DNA from: Sphingobium lignivorans
GTDB taxonomy: Bacteria; Pseudomonadota; Alphaproteobacteria; Sphingomonadales; Sphingomonadaceae
Length of the DNA: 64,000 nt
NCBI RefSeq assembly: GCF_014203955.1
Contig: NZ_JACHKA010000001.1
Span: 682,001 to 746,000 of the forward strand
Direction of reading: 5' to 3'
The position numbers and the translations under genes are program-made. Each line of letters opens with the position of its first letter. The stretch's first letter is position 1. The notes beneath the pieces were generated by a model that was given only the letters and a program-made list of their open reading frames with translations, searched no databases and had not been told where the DNA came from. Of this stretch, positions 27,437-36,341 are shown in pieces.

Positions 27437-28540
27437 TCAGCTTCCGAACAGCGTGGGATAACGGCGGGGCTGGCAACGCAGATATTGCGGCGGGGCAGTG
27501 ACTTGCGCGCCCAGATGCGCGGCGGCGTGCCAGGGCCAGCGCGGATCGTAGAGAATGGCGCGGGCGATGGCGACGAGGTCCGCATCGCCGGTCCCGACAA
27601 TGGCTTCGGCCTGCTCGAAATCGGTGATGAGGCCGACGGCCACGACCGGCATGGCCACGGCCTGCTTCACCGCGCGGGCCAGCGGCACCTGATAGCCGGG
27701 ACCGACGGGGATGGCCTGGCGCGGATCGAGCCCGCCGCTGGAGACATGGATCGCCGCGCAGCCGCGCGCTTCGAGCGCCTGGGCGAAAGCGACGGTCTGC
27801 TCGCTCGTCCAGCCGCCCTCCACCCAGTCCGTGCCGGACACGCGGACGGTCACCGGCCGGTCCGCCGGGAAAGCGGCGCGCACGGCGTCAAACACTTCCA
27901 GCGGGAAGCGCATACGGTTCTCGAGGCTGCCGCCATAATCGTCATCGCGCCGGTTGGAGAGGGGCGAGAGGAACTGGTGCAGCAGATAGCCATGTGCGGC
28001 GTGGATCTGCACCGCATCGATACCGATGCGCGCCGCGCGCCGGGCGGACTCCGCAAAGGCATCGCGCACGCGCGCCAGCCCCTCCCGGTCGAGCGCGAGC
28101 GGGGGCGTCTGGCCCTCGGCGAACGCCAAAGGCGAGGGGGCCTGCGTCTGCCATCCATTGGGATCGGCGGGCGGCAACTGGTGACCGCCCTTCCACGGCA
28201 CTTCCGTCGAGGCCTTGCGCCCGGCATGGGCAAGCTGGACCGCGACCGGCATGTCCGACCAGCGGCGGATGCTCTCCAGCGTGCGCGCCATCGCCGCCTC
28301 GGTCTCGTCATTCCACAAGCCCACATCGGCATGGCTGATGCGGCCTTCCGGCACCACGGCCGTCGCCTCGATGGTGAGGAGCGCCGCGCCGGACATGGCA
28401 AGCTGCCCCAGATGGATGAGATGCCAGTCGGTCATGCAGCCATCCACCGCCGAATATTGGCACATCGGCGCAATGACGATGCGGTTGCGCAGCGGCAGAT
28501 CGCCAACGGACAGGGGCGTGAACAACGCAGCCTTTGACAT
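27437..28540 (-). CDS. Old yellow enzyme family NADH:flavin oxidoreductase, YqjM type
   Basis: A 367-residue FMN-dependent ene-reductase of the YqjM/xenobiotic-reductase branch, reducing activated C=C bonds or nitro compounds. Typical segments are IAPMCQYSA with Cys27 near the flavin, IHAAHGYLLHQFLSP and the phosphate-binding GDADLVAIARAILYDP. The ATG at 28540 is preferred over one two codons upstream, because GAGG is correctly spaced. It is not in an obvious operon. The physiological substrate is unknown. Confidence 0.9.
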   Translation of the reverse strand: MSKAALFTPLSVGDLPLRNRIVIAPMCQYSAVDGCMTDWHLIHLGQLAMSGAALLTIEATAVVPEGRISHADVGLWNDETEAAMARTLESIRRWSDMPVAVQLAHAGRKASTEVPWKGGHQLPPADPNGWQTQAPSPLAFAEGQTPPLALDREGLARVRDAFAESARRAARIGIDAVQIHAAHGYLLHQFLSPLSNRRDDDYGGSLENRMRFPLEVFDAVRAAFPADRPVTVRVSGTDWVEGGWTSEQTVAFAQALEARGCAAIHVSSGGLDPRQAIPVGPGYQVPLARAVKQAVAMPVVAVGLITDFEQAEAIVGTGDADLVAIARAILYDPRWPWHAAAHLGAQVTAPPQYLRCQPRRYPTLFGS

Positions 28541-28781
28541 GGGCATTCCTCGAAAGAGCGGGATGAGGGCTCACAGATGGTGGCGCGGCGCGGGCAGGGC
28601 AAGATGCGCGGCGACATGACCCGCGCGAGAGGCGCGGAGGTCCGACAATGCCGTCAGCCGTGGCGCAGGCGCGGCGAGGTGGACTTGTCAATTGAAGAAG
28701 TAGACATTAGCTTCGGATCATGGCCGGAACGTATGCCGAGTCGACTGGTCGCCATGCCCCCTTGCACAAGGAGACTGACCA

Positions 28782-29435
28782 ATGGCCCCTGCATCAGACC
28801 CCGCGGCGCGCACGCCGCTCATCCTGACCGTCCCCGGACTGGGCAATAGCGGCCCGACCCACTGGCAAAGCATCTGGGAGCGCGAACTCGAGGATTGCGC
28901 GCGCGCCGAACTGGGCAGCTGGGAGAAGCCCAATCGCAACGGCTGGGTGAACCAGCTCAACCTCGCCATCCGCCGCGCCGGGCGGCCCGTGATCCTCGTC
29001 GCGCACAGCCTCGGCTGCCACGCTGTCGCCTGGTGGGCGGCGCTGGAGCGGCCCGCTTATGGCGAACCGGTGATCGGCGCGCTGCTGGTGGCTCCGCCGG
29101 AAGTGGACGTCGCGCCGACGGACAGCCGGCTCAAGCCCTTCGGTCCCGCGCCGCGCGGCCCGCTGCCTTTCCCCTCGATCGTGGTGGGCAGCCATGACGA
29201 TCCCTATATCCGCATGCATCGGGCGCGGCGACTGGCGCAGTTCTGGGGCAGCCGCTTCGCCGATGCCGGCGCGGTGGGCCACATCAATGCCGCCTCGGGT
29301 CTCGGCGCATGGCCGTTCGGCCAGTTCCTGCTGCGCACGCTGCAACGCGCCGGCACGGATGCGCAGCGGGCGGAGGCGGGGCCCGTCCCGCACATTCCGG
29401 TAGACGACGCGCCGGGGATCGATCTGTCGATCTGA
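28782..29435 (+). CDS. RBBP9/YdeN-family alpha/beta hydrolase
   Basis: A 217-residue small serine hydrolase. It starts ILTVPGLGNSGPTHW, typical of the RBBP9/YdeN family. The likely triad is Ser76 (AHSLGC), Asp139/140 (GSHDDPY) and His167 (VGHINAASG). The substrate is not known for most of this family. A strong AAGGAG ribosome-binding site precedes the ATG. The 241 bases before it show no gene. Confidence 0.88.
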   Translation: MAPASDPAARTPLILTVPGLGNSGPTHWQSIWERELEDCARAELGSWEKPNRNGWVNQLNLAIRRAGRPVILVAHSLGCHAVAWWAALERPAYGEPVIGALLVAPPEVDVAPTDSRLKPFGPAPRGPLPFPSIVVGSHDDPYIRMHRARRLAQFWGSRFADAGAVGHINAASGLGAWPFGQFLLRTLQRAGTDAQRAEAGPVPHIPVDDAPGIDLSI

Positions 29436-29448
29436 CCGTTCAACCTTT

Positions 29449-29466
29449 GCCTCTCCGTGGAGAGGC
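29449..29466 (+). terminator. Perfect short inverted repeat after the hydrolase gene
   Basis: GCCTCTCC and GGAGAGGC are separated by two bases, 14 bases past the stop codon. There is no T-run, so termination is possible but weakly supported. Confidence 0.3.
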
Positions 29467-29573
29467 CGGGAAGGGATCGCGGCCCCGATGAACCACGCTC
29501 CCAAAGCTCTACTTGTCCTGGTCGTGAGCCCTTCCCAACTTTTTCCTCGCGGCGCCCGCGCGTGGACGCGCTC

Positions 29574-30320
29574 TCAAAGCTCCACGCAGCCGCCATCCAC
29601 ATAAAGATCGATGCCGGTGATGAAGCTCGCCTCGTCCGATGCGAGGAAGAGCACCGGGCGGGCGATTTCCTCCGGCGTGCCCATGCGCTTCATCGGCACG
29701 GCCTGCGTCATGATCTCGCGCAGGCCCGGCACGGCCTCGGCCGGGACGCCGCCGGTGCGGTTGATGATCGGCGTCTCGGTGGGGCCGGGGCTCACCATGT
29801 TGACGCGGATACCGCGCCCGACCAGCTCCGCCGCCAGCGTGCGGGCAGCGGCGCGCAGGCCCGCCTTGGCCGTCGCATAGATCACATTGCCCGGCACGGC
29901 GGCGACCGAGCCGATCGAGCCGGTGATGACGATGGCGCCGCCCTCGCCCATCAGCGGCAGCGCTTCCTGCACCGCGAAGAAGCAGCCGCGCAGATTGACA
30001 TTGTGGACCTCGTCCCACTGCGCGGGCGTCACCTTCGCGACGGGCGCGAAGGTGCCGATGCCGGCATTCACGAACAGTATGTCCAGCCTGCCATGCGCGT
30101 CCCGGATCGCGGCGAGCGCCTGCGCCCCGCTGCCGAGCTGCGCGATATCCGCCTGGAAGCCGCGCGCGCCGGGGATGGCGGCCACGGTCTCGTCGATCGT
30201 CGCCTGCGCGCGGCCGGTGAGGAAGACATGGGCGCCTTCCGCCGCGAATGCCTGCGCCGCGGCACGCCCGATGCCGCTGTTGCCGCCGATCACCAGCACG
30301 GCCTTGTCCCTGAATCGCAT
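29574..30320 (-). CDS. Short-chain dehydrogenase/reductase
   Basis: A 248-residue classical SDR using NAD(P). It has the nucleotide-binding GGNSGIGRA at the N-terminus, NAGIG, and the catalytic Tyr-x3-Lys in YATAKAG. The ATG at 30320 has a GGAGAGG site; upstream in-frame codons to 30431 are not coding. No pathway context is visible, and its substrate cannot be stated. Confidence 0.9.
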   Translation of the reverse strand: MRFRDKAVLVIGGNSGIGRAAAQAFAAEGAHVFLTGRAQATIDETVAAIPGARGFQADIAQLGSGAQALAAIRDAHGRLDILFVNAGIGTFAPVAKVTPAQWDEVHNVNLRGCFFAVQEALPLMGEGGAIVITGSIGSVAAVPGNVIYATAKAGLRAAARTLAAELVGRGIRVNMVSPGPTETPIINRTGGVPAEAVPGLREIMTQAVPMKRMGTPEEIARPVLFLASDEASFITGIDLYVDGGCVEL

Positions 30321-30414
30321 GCGCCTCTCCTGCATCCTGTGAAGCCGTTCTAGAGGGCGGGGGAGGAGGCGCTCAAGCCCCGTTCCACGCCCGATTGCAC
30401 AGGGCGGCGCAACG

Positions 30415-32127
30415 ATGCAGTCTGCGGCCATGAATCACCCCGCGCCCGCCCGTCCGCCCGTTTCTTCCGCCGTCGCCGATGCCAATGTCGATAGTGGCCG
30501 GAACCTGCCCGTCAGCCGGCGCGACCCGGCCGCCATGCCCTGGTGGCTGGGCGCAGTGATCTACCAGATCTATCCCCGCAGCTTCGCGGACAGCAATGGC
30601 GATGGCGTGGGCGACCTGCCCGGCATCACCGCGCGGCTCGACCATGTGGCGGGGCTGGGCGTGGACGCCATCTGGCTCTCGCCCTTCTTCACCTCGCCGA
30701 TGCGCGACTTCGGCTATGACGTGGCGGACTATTGCGATGTCGATCCGCTGTTCGGCACGCTCGCCGATTTCGACGCGCTGGTGGCGCGGGCGCATGCGCT
30801 GGGCCTGCGCGTCATCATCGACCAGGTGTTCGCGCACACGTCCGACCGGCACCCCTGGTTCATGGCGAGCCGCGCGAGCCGGGACGGCGACCATGCCGGC
30901 TGGTATGTCTGGGCGGACGCGAAGCCGGACGGCTCGCCGCCGTCCAACTGGCAAAGCGTGTTCGGCGGCCCGGCCTGGACATGGGACGCGCGCCGGCGGC
31001 AATATTATTTTCACAATTTCCTCAAGGAACAGCCCCAGCTCAACGGGCACAATCCGCATGTGCAGCAGGCGCTGCTCGACGTCGCGCGCTTCTGGCTGGA
31101 GCGGGGCGTGGACGGCTTCCGGCTCGATGCGCTCAACTTCCTGATGCACGACCCCCGCCTGCGCCCCAATCCGCCGCATCCCGATCCGGCCGTGGCGCGC
31201 AACCGCCCGTTCGATTTCCAGCGCCGCGTGCATAATCAGGGGCATCGCCACATTCCCCGCTTCATCGAGCGGGTGCGGGCGCTGATGGACGAATATGACG
31301 ACCGCTTCACTGTCGCGGAGATCGGCGGGGACGACGCGCTGCGCGAGATGAAGCTCTACACGCGCGGGGCGGGGCGGCTGAACACCAGCTATGGCTTCGA
31401 TTTCCTCTATGCGCCCGCGTTGACGCCCGATGCCGTCGCCGGGGCGCTCGGGCAATGGCCGGACGGGGCGGACACGGGCTGGCCGAGCTGGGCCTTCGAG
31501 AATCACGATGCGCCGCGCGCCGTCACCCGCTGGCTGCCCGAGGACGCGGATGAGATGGCGCGCGCGCGCTTCGCCGCGATGAAGATGCTGCTGCTGCTCT
31601 GCCTGCGCGGCAACATCTTCCTCTATCAGGGCGAGGAACTGGGCCTCACGCAGGTCGACATCGCCTTCGAGGACCTGCAGGACCCCGAGGCGATCGCGAA
31701 CTGGCCGCTCACGCTGAGCCGCGACGGCGCGCGCACGCCGATGCCCTGGCAAGGCGATGCGCTGTATTGCGGCTTCTCCACGGCCCGGCCATGGCTGCCG
31801 CTGGGGCCTGACCATGCCGCGCTGGCGGTGGACGCGCAGGCGCGCGACCCCGCTTCGCTGCTGCATCTCACCCGCCGGCTGCTCGCCTTCCGCAAGGATC
31901 ATCCCGCGCTGCGCTGGGGCGCCATCCGCTTCCGCCGCGCCGCCGGCAACGTGCTCCTCTTCGAGCGCAGTTTCGGCGAGAAGCGCCTGCTCTGCCTCTT
32001 CAATCTGGGCGCGGAGCCGGCGCCCTGGCCGGCCAGCGCCCCCCGCGACGCTGCCCCGCTGACCAGCGTGGGCGGCGCGGGGCAAGGGGAACTGCCGGGC
32101 TGGTCGGGCTGCGTGATCGCGATCTGA
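30415..32127 (+). CDS. GH13 alpha-glucosidase / oligo-1,6-glucosidase-type enzyme
   Basis: A 570-residue glycoside hydrolase of family 13 acting on alpha-glucosidic bonds of short oligosaccharides. The (beta/alpha)8 barrel starts near residue 43 (WWLGAVIYQIYPRSF). The calcium-site motif SNGDGVGDL is present. Predicted nucleophile is Asp238 (GFRLDALN), acid/base Glu301 (VAEIGG) and third carboxylate Asp364 (ENHDAPR). No signal peptide, so probably cytoplasmic. The N-terminal 40 residues are poorly conserved in type, and the start could be internal. No sugar transporter is adjacent. Confidence 0.9.
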   Translation: MQSAAMNHPAPARPPVSSAVADANVDSGRNLPVSRRDPAAMPWWLGAVIYQIYPRSFADSNGDGVGDLPGITARLDHVAGLGVDAIWLSPFFTSPMRDFGYDVADYCDVDPLFGTLADFDALVARAHALGLRVIIDQVFAHTSDRHPWFMASRASRDGDHAGWYVWADAKPDGSPPSNWQSVFGGPAWTWDARRRQYYFHNFLKEQPQLNGHNPHVQQALLDVARFWLERGVDGFRLDALNFLMHDPRLRPNPPHPDPAVARNRPFDFQRRVHNQGHRHIPRFIERVRALMDEYDDRFTVAEIGGDDALREMKLYTRGAGRLNTSYGFDFLYAPALTPDAVAGALGQWPDGADTGWPSWAFENHDAPRAVTRWLPEDADEMARARFAAMKMLLLLCLRGNIFLYQGEELGLTQVDIAFEDLQDPEAIANWPLTLSRDGARTPMPWQGDALYCGFSTARPWLPLGPDHAALAVDAQARDPASLLHLTRRLLAFRKDHPALRWGAIRFRRAAGNVLLFERSFGEKRLLCLFNLGAEPAPWPASAPRDAAPLTSVGGAGQGELPGWSGCVIAI

Positions 32128-32206
32128 GAGGCGCGCTTTCCGGAAAGGGACTGGGGGCTTTCAGCGGCGGCCTCGGGTCACGACAGCCCGGGATGGCCGC
32201 CTCGCA

Positions 32207-32695
32207 TCAACGGCGTGTCGATCGGCCCCGGCGCTTCCCCGCGCGCGCATCGAGCGACCAGCGACCGCCGCCCGCCAGCAGCAGGTAAAGGGCCCCGAGC
32301 AACATGGCCCAATCCGTCCGCGTCTCATGCGTGAAGCTCAGGAAACCATAGCTGTCCAATTCGCGCAGGCTGAAACCGCCCCATTCCCTACCGAGCAGGA
32401 TCGGGATCTTGGTCGAGACGATCGCGACGATCATGATGATGATGATCGGCACTGCCGCAATCCGGGTGGCATAGCCCAGCAGGAAGAGCATGCCGGCGAC
32501 CAGTTCGACCCATCCGACGAAGGGGCCGAAGAAATCGGGATAGGGAATGCCGATCCGGGCGAACCGCCCAGCACCCAGAACGTCCGGGTGAACCAGCTTC
32601 TGCAACCCTTCCGGTATGAACACCCCGGCGAGCGACAGGCGCACGAGGATCGACCAGGTGGCTTCCCCGGGTGACATCCACCAGCGCCTGTTCAT
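32207..32695 (-). CDS. DoxX-family membrane protein
   Basis: A 162-residue inner-membrane protein with four or five helices. It has the DoxX pattern RLSLAGVFIPEGLQKL near the N-terminus and FVGWVELVAGMLFLLGYATR in the middle. DoxX proteins are linked to redox or thiosulfate metabolism in a few cases, but their general role is unsettled. The ATG at 32695 has an AAGGAAA site; the long upstream frame is antisense noise. Confidence 0.82.
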   Translation of the reverse strand: MNRRWWMSPGEATWSILVRLSLAGVFIPEGLQKLVHPDVLGAGRFARIGIPYPDFFGPFVGWVELVAGMLFLLGYATRIAAVPIIIIMIVAIVSTKIPILLGREWGGFSLRELDSYGFLSFTHETRTDWAMLLGALYLLLAGGGRWSLDARAGKRRGRSTRR

Positions 32696-32724
32696 GCGCG
32701 CATTTCCTTTCCTTTCGATCAGCC

Positions 32725-34161
32725 CTAAAGCGGGCCGAGCCTTGGGGGCGGGGCGCGGAGCTGGCGCAGAAGCCGGGTGACTTCCGCGTCGTGCCGCCAT
32801 TTCGCTTCCATCCGGCGTGTGACGCTTTGGGAGTACCAGCGTTCGCCGAGCAGCACCGCCTCGTGCAGGAGACCGAGCATCTCCGCCCGGTCGCCGACGG
32901 CCGAGGCGTAGAAAGCGGGGACTTCCCGGATGCGGCGGGTGCCGAGCGCGATCTCGCGGCGGGCATCCTCGATGAGGACGCGGTGCGCGGTGGCAGGATC
33001 CTGCTTCACTGCCGCGTCGAGCCGGGCGGAGAGGGCGAGCAGATCGGGCTCGCGGCGCAATGTGGCAAGTTCGCGATAGGCCTGCGCGGCGCCGGCCATG
33101 TCGCCAAGGCCGATATGCACCCAGCTCAGGCAATTGCGGATCGTGGGATCGGCAGGATGCTGCGCCCGCAGCGCTTCCAGAAGCTGCAGCGCGCGCTGGT
33201 CTCGCCCCGCCTGCCACTGGGCGCAGGCATGCTCGATCGCGATCGGCACGGAGCCGGGCGAAAGCAGCCGCGCCTGCGCATAATGGCGCTCGGCGGCCTC
33301 ATCCTGCCCCAGATCGGCAAGGATGTTGGCGAACCAGAAATGCGTCTGCCCGTCCCGGTCGTCCAGGGCGAGCGCGCGCTGGAAAGCGCTGACCGCGCCG
33401 GCCGGATCATTGTCCCACCAGTAATCGATGAAGCCGAGCGCGCGGTGGGCACTGGGTAGCCCGGGATCGAGGCTGATCGCCTTCTGCGCCGCGATGCGGG
33501 CCGCGCCATAGGCCCGCGCGTCCGTGACGGCGCCATATTCGCGCCGGATGAGCCATGCCTCGGCAAGACCGGCGCGCGCGGGCGCGAAGCCCGGCTCGGC
33601 GCGGATGACCTTCTCGTAGAGCTGGATCGCCCGGTCGAGATCGGCGGGGGTCCGCCGCGCCCAGGCATCGCGCGCCGCGATAAAGTCCGCACTCGCCTGC
33701 GCGCCCTGCGGAAAGGCGGACCGCGGCGCCTCCGCGCCGCCGCCCATGGCGAAGAGCGAGGCGCCGCCGATGACGCACAGCGCCACGCCGACGCCCAGCA
33801 TCCGCCGGCCGGGGCCAAGTGCGCGAAGCCGGGCGAGGATCCGCGCCGGCAGACGCGGGTTTTCAGGGGGGAGCGCACCGGTGGACTCGGGTCGCGGGGG
33901 GATGGGTGCCGGAGCAAGCGGGACAGCGGCAGCGGGCGGCGTGGGGGCGGCAGTCTCGTCGGTGGTGGTGTCGTTGCCGAAGTTGCGCATCGCCCAGTCC
34001 CTCAATTCATTCTCGAAGGCGAAGACCGAGCGTTGCTTGCCGCCGGGAATGACATGAACGGGAAGACCCCGCTCCCGCGCCCAGCGCGCGACCGTGTTCC
34101 TGTCCCGACTGAAATAGGCGGCAATCGCTTTCCAACCGACAAGCTTCTTGTGTGTCGACAT
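32725..34161 (-). CDS. HTH - membrane helix - TPR regulatory protein
   Basis: A 478-residue protein. The N-terminus is an excisionase/MerR-like helix-turn-helix (LVGWKAIAAYFSRDRNTVARWA, residues 7-28). A Pro/Ala-rich linker, one membrane helix (about 122-142) and C-terminal TPR-like repeats follow. The layout recalls ToxR/CadC-type membrane-bound regulators, but with a different DNA-binding domain; DNA binding is inferred. ATG 34161 is used although its ribosome-binding site is weak; ATG 34206 is an alternative. It ends 29 bases upstream of the doxX start, so the two may be co-transcribed. Confidence 0.75.
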   Translation of the reverse strand: MSTHKKLVGWKAIAAYFSRDRNTVARWARERGLPVHVIPGGKQRSVFAFENELRDWAMRNFGNDTTTDETAAPTPPAAAVPLAPAPIPPRPESTGALPPENPRLPARILARLRALGPGRRMLGVGVALCVIGGASLFAMGGGAEAPRSAFPQGAQASADFIAARDAWARRTPADLDRAIQLYEKVIRAEPGFAPARAGLAEAWLIRREYGAVTDARAYGAARIAAQKAISLDPGLPSAHRALGFIDYWWDNDPAGAVSAFQRALALDDRDGQTHFWFANILADLGQDEAAERHYAQARLLSPGSVPIAIEHACAQWQAGRDQRALQLLEALRAQHPADPTIRNCLSWVHIGLGDMAGAAQAYRELATLRREPDLLALSARLDAAVKQDPATAHRVLIEDARREIALGTRRIREVPAFYASAVGDRAEMLGLLHEAVLLGERWYSQSVTRRMEAKWRHDAEVTRLLRQLRAPPPRLGPL

Positions 34162-34568
34162 TCTTCTGGTCTGGTTCCCCGCCACCCGTCGGCGCAGCTC
34201 TATCATCGGCCTCGTTAATATCGAGAGTCAATCGATCGTATACGGCGCAGATATCCTCTGTGGTGCGCAGCTTCCTGGTAATATTGTTGCGAGCGGGGCC
34301 GCGTGGGCTGACCGCTCGCAGCAGCGGCGGCACCGCGAGCGCGCAATATTCCGCGCTTTGCAGCAATTTGCAGCACGCGCCACATCGCCGGTCATGGCAA
34401 GAGGTCGATCAGCGCCGCTCCTGGCCCGCCGTCGTCGAGGGTCCGTTACGGAATGTGGGAATTTGTGATGACGAAATGTCTGGCCGCCATGGCCGGCGCG
34501 ACCTTGCGCCGCCGCAGGATGGCCCTGCGTTTCACCTGATTGACGAGGCGACCCGAGGAGCACTGGAC

Positions 34569-34601
34569 ACGCCCCGGCCGGCAACGGTCGGGGCGTATTT
34601 T
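34569..34601 (+). terminator. Orphan intrinsic terminator in the 34162-34629 gap
   Basis: The stem ACGCCCCGGCC / GGTCGGGGCGT (11 pairs, one G-T) with a GGCAAC loop is followed by ATTTTC. It points along the plus strand, yet no plus-strand gene of normal size precedes it. A 22-codon frame starting at about 34467 (MTKCLAAMAGATLRRRR) is the only small candidate. The rest of the 468-base gap shows no gene. Confidence 0.5.
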
Positions 34602-34629
34602 CGTAACTCGGGCGGCACTGCCGCGTCGT

Positions 34630-35376
34630 TCAGCCCTCTGCCCGCGCGAAGCTGGTGTGATTGGGCATGGCGAGCGCGGCCGCCACGCCGGGGCGGGCCT
34701 TCATGCGCTCCAGCCATGCCATGGCATGCGGCGTGCGCTCGGCATTCCAGAGATGGCCATGGCTGCGCGGCATGGAGACCGCCATGGCGAACACGGCGAT
34801 GTCCGCAAGGCTGAAGCGATCCGCCACCAGCCAGTCATGGCCGGTGAGCGCCTGCTCGACCCTGTCGGTCACCTCGGCGAGATTGTGCCGCCAGCTCTCC
34901 AGCTCGCGCTCGGTGAAGCCGCCGCTCGCCGCCAGCGCCCATTTGTCGCGCTTCTCCTTCAGGGGGATGCGGGCGAGCCGTTCCTCGAACGCCCCCTCGG
35001 GCATGGCGCCGGCAAGGCCGGGGATGACCGCATGCCAGGCCAGGAAGGAGAGGGAGGGGCGGAACACCTCGTCCACATATTTGGTCCAGATGCGCATGAG
35101 GCCCTGATCGTACGGATCGGCCGGCTTGAGCGGCGGACCGGGGAAGGCGTCATCGATATATTCGTTGATGACGGTGGATTCGGTCAGAACGCGCCCGTCA
35201 TGCACAAGTGTCGGCACCTGTCCGGCAGGATTTATCCTGAGATATTCCGGATCATGCTGCTCGAATTTCGTCAGGTTTATATAATGGCTGGTGAAGGGAA
35301 CGCCCTTCTCGTGAATGGCCTGAAGGACCTTGAGGCTGTTTGACCCCGGTTCGCCATGATAAAGATCGACAGCCAT
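34630..35376 (-). CDS. Glutathione S-transferase, LigF/beta-etherase-like
   Basis: A 248-residue GST with an N-terminal thioredoxin-like domain and a helical C-terminal domain. Its pattern (GSNSLKVLQAIHEKG, KFEQHDPEYLRINPAGQVPTL, LTESTVINEYI, LRIWTKYVDE-like) is that of LigF-type beta-etherases, which cleave the ether bond of lignin-derived dimers with glutathione in Sphingobium. Ser12/Ser14 occupy the likely glutathione-activating region. A close relative acting on another halo or ether substrate cannot be excluded. AAGGAA precedes the ATG. Divergent from the LigD-like SDR. Confidence 0.85.
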   Translation of the reverse strand: MAVDLYHGEPGSNSLKVLQAIHEKGVPFTSHYINLTKFEQHDPEYLRINPAGQVPTLVHDGRVLTESTVINEYIDDAFPGPPLKPADPYDQGLMRIWTKYVDEVFRPSLSFLAWHAVIPGLAGAMPEGAFEERLARIPLKEKRDKWALAASGGFTERELESWRHNLAEVTDRVEQALTGHDWLVADRFSLADIAVFAMAVSMPRSHGHLWNAERTPHAMAWLERMKARPGVAAALAMPNHTSFARAEG

Positions 35377-35460
35377 CGACTAATTTCCTTTTTGCGTTGA
35401 CTTTTCACTTTCCCGGTCATGAGAAATGCGGGTGAACGACGAGCGTCGACAGGAGGGATG

Positions 35461-36315
35461 ATGGAAAGCGTTTCCGGTGCGATGAGCTTCGTGACAGGTG
35501 GCGGCAGCGGGATTGGCCTGGGCATCGCGCGGGCGCTGGCGGCGCAGGGCGCGCGGGTGGCGATCTGCGACCTGCGGGAGGACCATCTGGCGCAGGCGCG
35601 CGATGTCGCGGCGCGCGAAGGCTGGGCGGACCGCTTCGCTGCCTTCCGCCTCGACGTGACGGACCGGCCGGGCTTCGCCGCCGCGCTGGACGAGGCCGAG
35701 GCAAGGCTCGGTCCGCTGCGCATCCTCGTCAACAATGCGGGCGTGGGCATCGCGGGGCCCGTCGATGAAGCCACGCATGAGGACTGGGACTGGGGCGTGG
35801 GCGTCAATCTCATCGGCGTGGCGAACGGGCTCGTCGCGGGGCTGCCGCGCATCAAGGCGCATGGCAAAGGCGGCCATGTCGTCAATGTCGCGTCCGAAGG
35901 CGCGGTGATGAGCGCCCGGCTCACGCGGGGCATCTACGCGCCGACCAAGGCGGCGGTGATCTCGCTCACCGAGCATCTGCGGCTGGAGCTGGAAGCCAAG
36001 GGCCTCGCCATCGGCGCCAGCGTGGTCTGCCCCGGGCCGGTCGCCACCAACATCGCGCAGACGGAAGAAAATCGCCCGGCCGCTTTCCGGGTGGACAGCC
36101 CGTTCCGCACGAGGGGCGAGCCGCATGGCGCGCTGCCCGCCGACACCGGCGGCGCGCCCTTCTGGCTGGATCCGCTGGAGGTGGGGCACATGACGCTCCA
36201 CGCCATCCGCGCGAACAAGCTCTATGTCATCACCCATCCGCAGTTCATCGACTCCGTGAAAGCGCGCCATGCCGCCATCGAGGCCGCGATGGCGCCGGAT
36301 TATCTGCCGCGCTGA
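35461..36315 (+). CDS. SDR oxidoreductase resembling LigD-type C-alpha dehydrogenases
   Basis: A 284-residue SDR. The cofactor motif is TGGGSGIGLG (12-21). Ser145, Tyr159 and Lys163 form the catalytic set. The stretch EDWDWGVGVNLIGVANGLV is typical of the LigD/LigL group, which oxidise the C-alpha alcohol of lignin-type dimers, the step before beta-etherase. Activity on another benzylic or secondary alcohol is equally possible. Two ATGs are adjacent; 35461 gives better spacing from AGGAGG than 35458. Convergent with the dioxygenase gene. Confidence 0.85.
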   Translation: MESVSGAMSFVTGGGSGIGLGIARALAAQGARVAICDLREDHLAQARDVAAREGWADRFAAFRLDVTDRPGFAAALDEAEARLGPLRILVNNAGVGIAGPVDEATHEDWDWGVGVNLIGVANGLVAGLPRIKAHGKGGHVVNVASEGAVMSARLTRGIYAPTKAAVISLTEHLRLELEAKGLAIGASVVCPGPVATNIAQTEENRPAAFRVDSPFRTRGEPHGALPADTGGAPFWLDPLEVGHMTLHAIRANKLYVITHPQFIDSVKARHAAIEAAMAPDYLPR

Positions 36316-36341
36316 GAGAGGCCCGCGCGGCGGCATCGACC

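Noticed and set aside
32716-32728. CGATCAGCCCTAA, identical to the right end of the MITE-like element
   Set aside because: No left end or internal sequence of the element is nearby, so it may be a remnant or chance; not enough to call a fourth copy.
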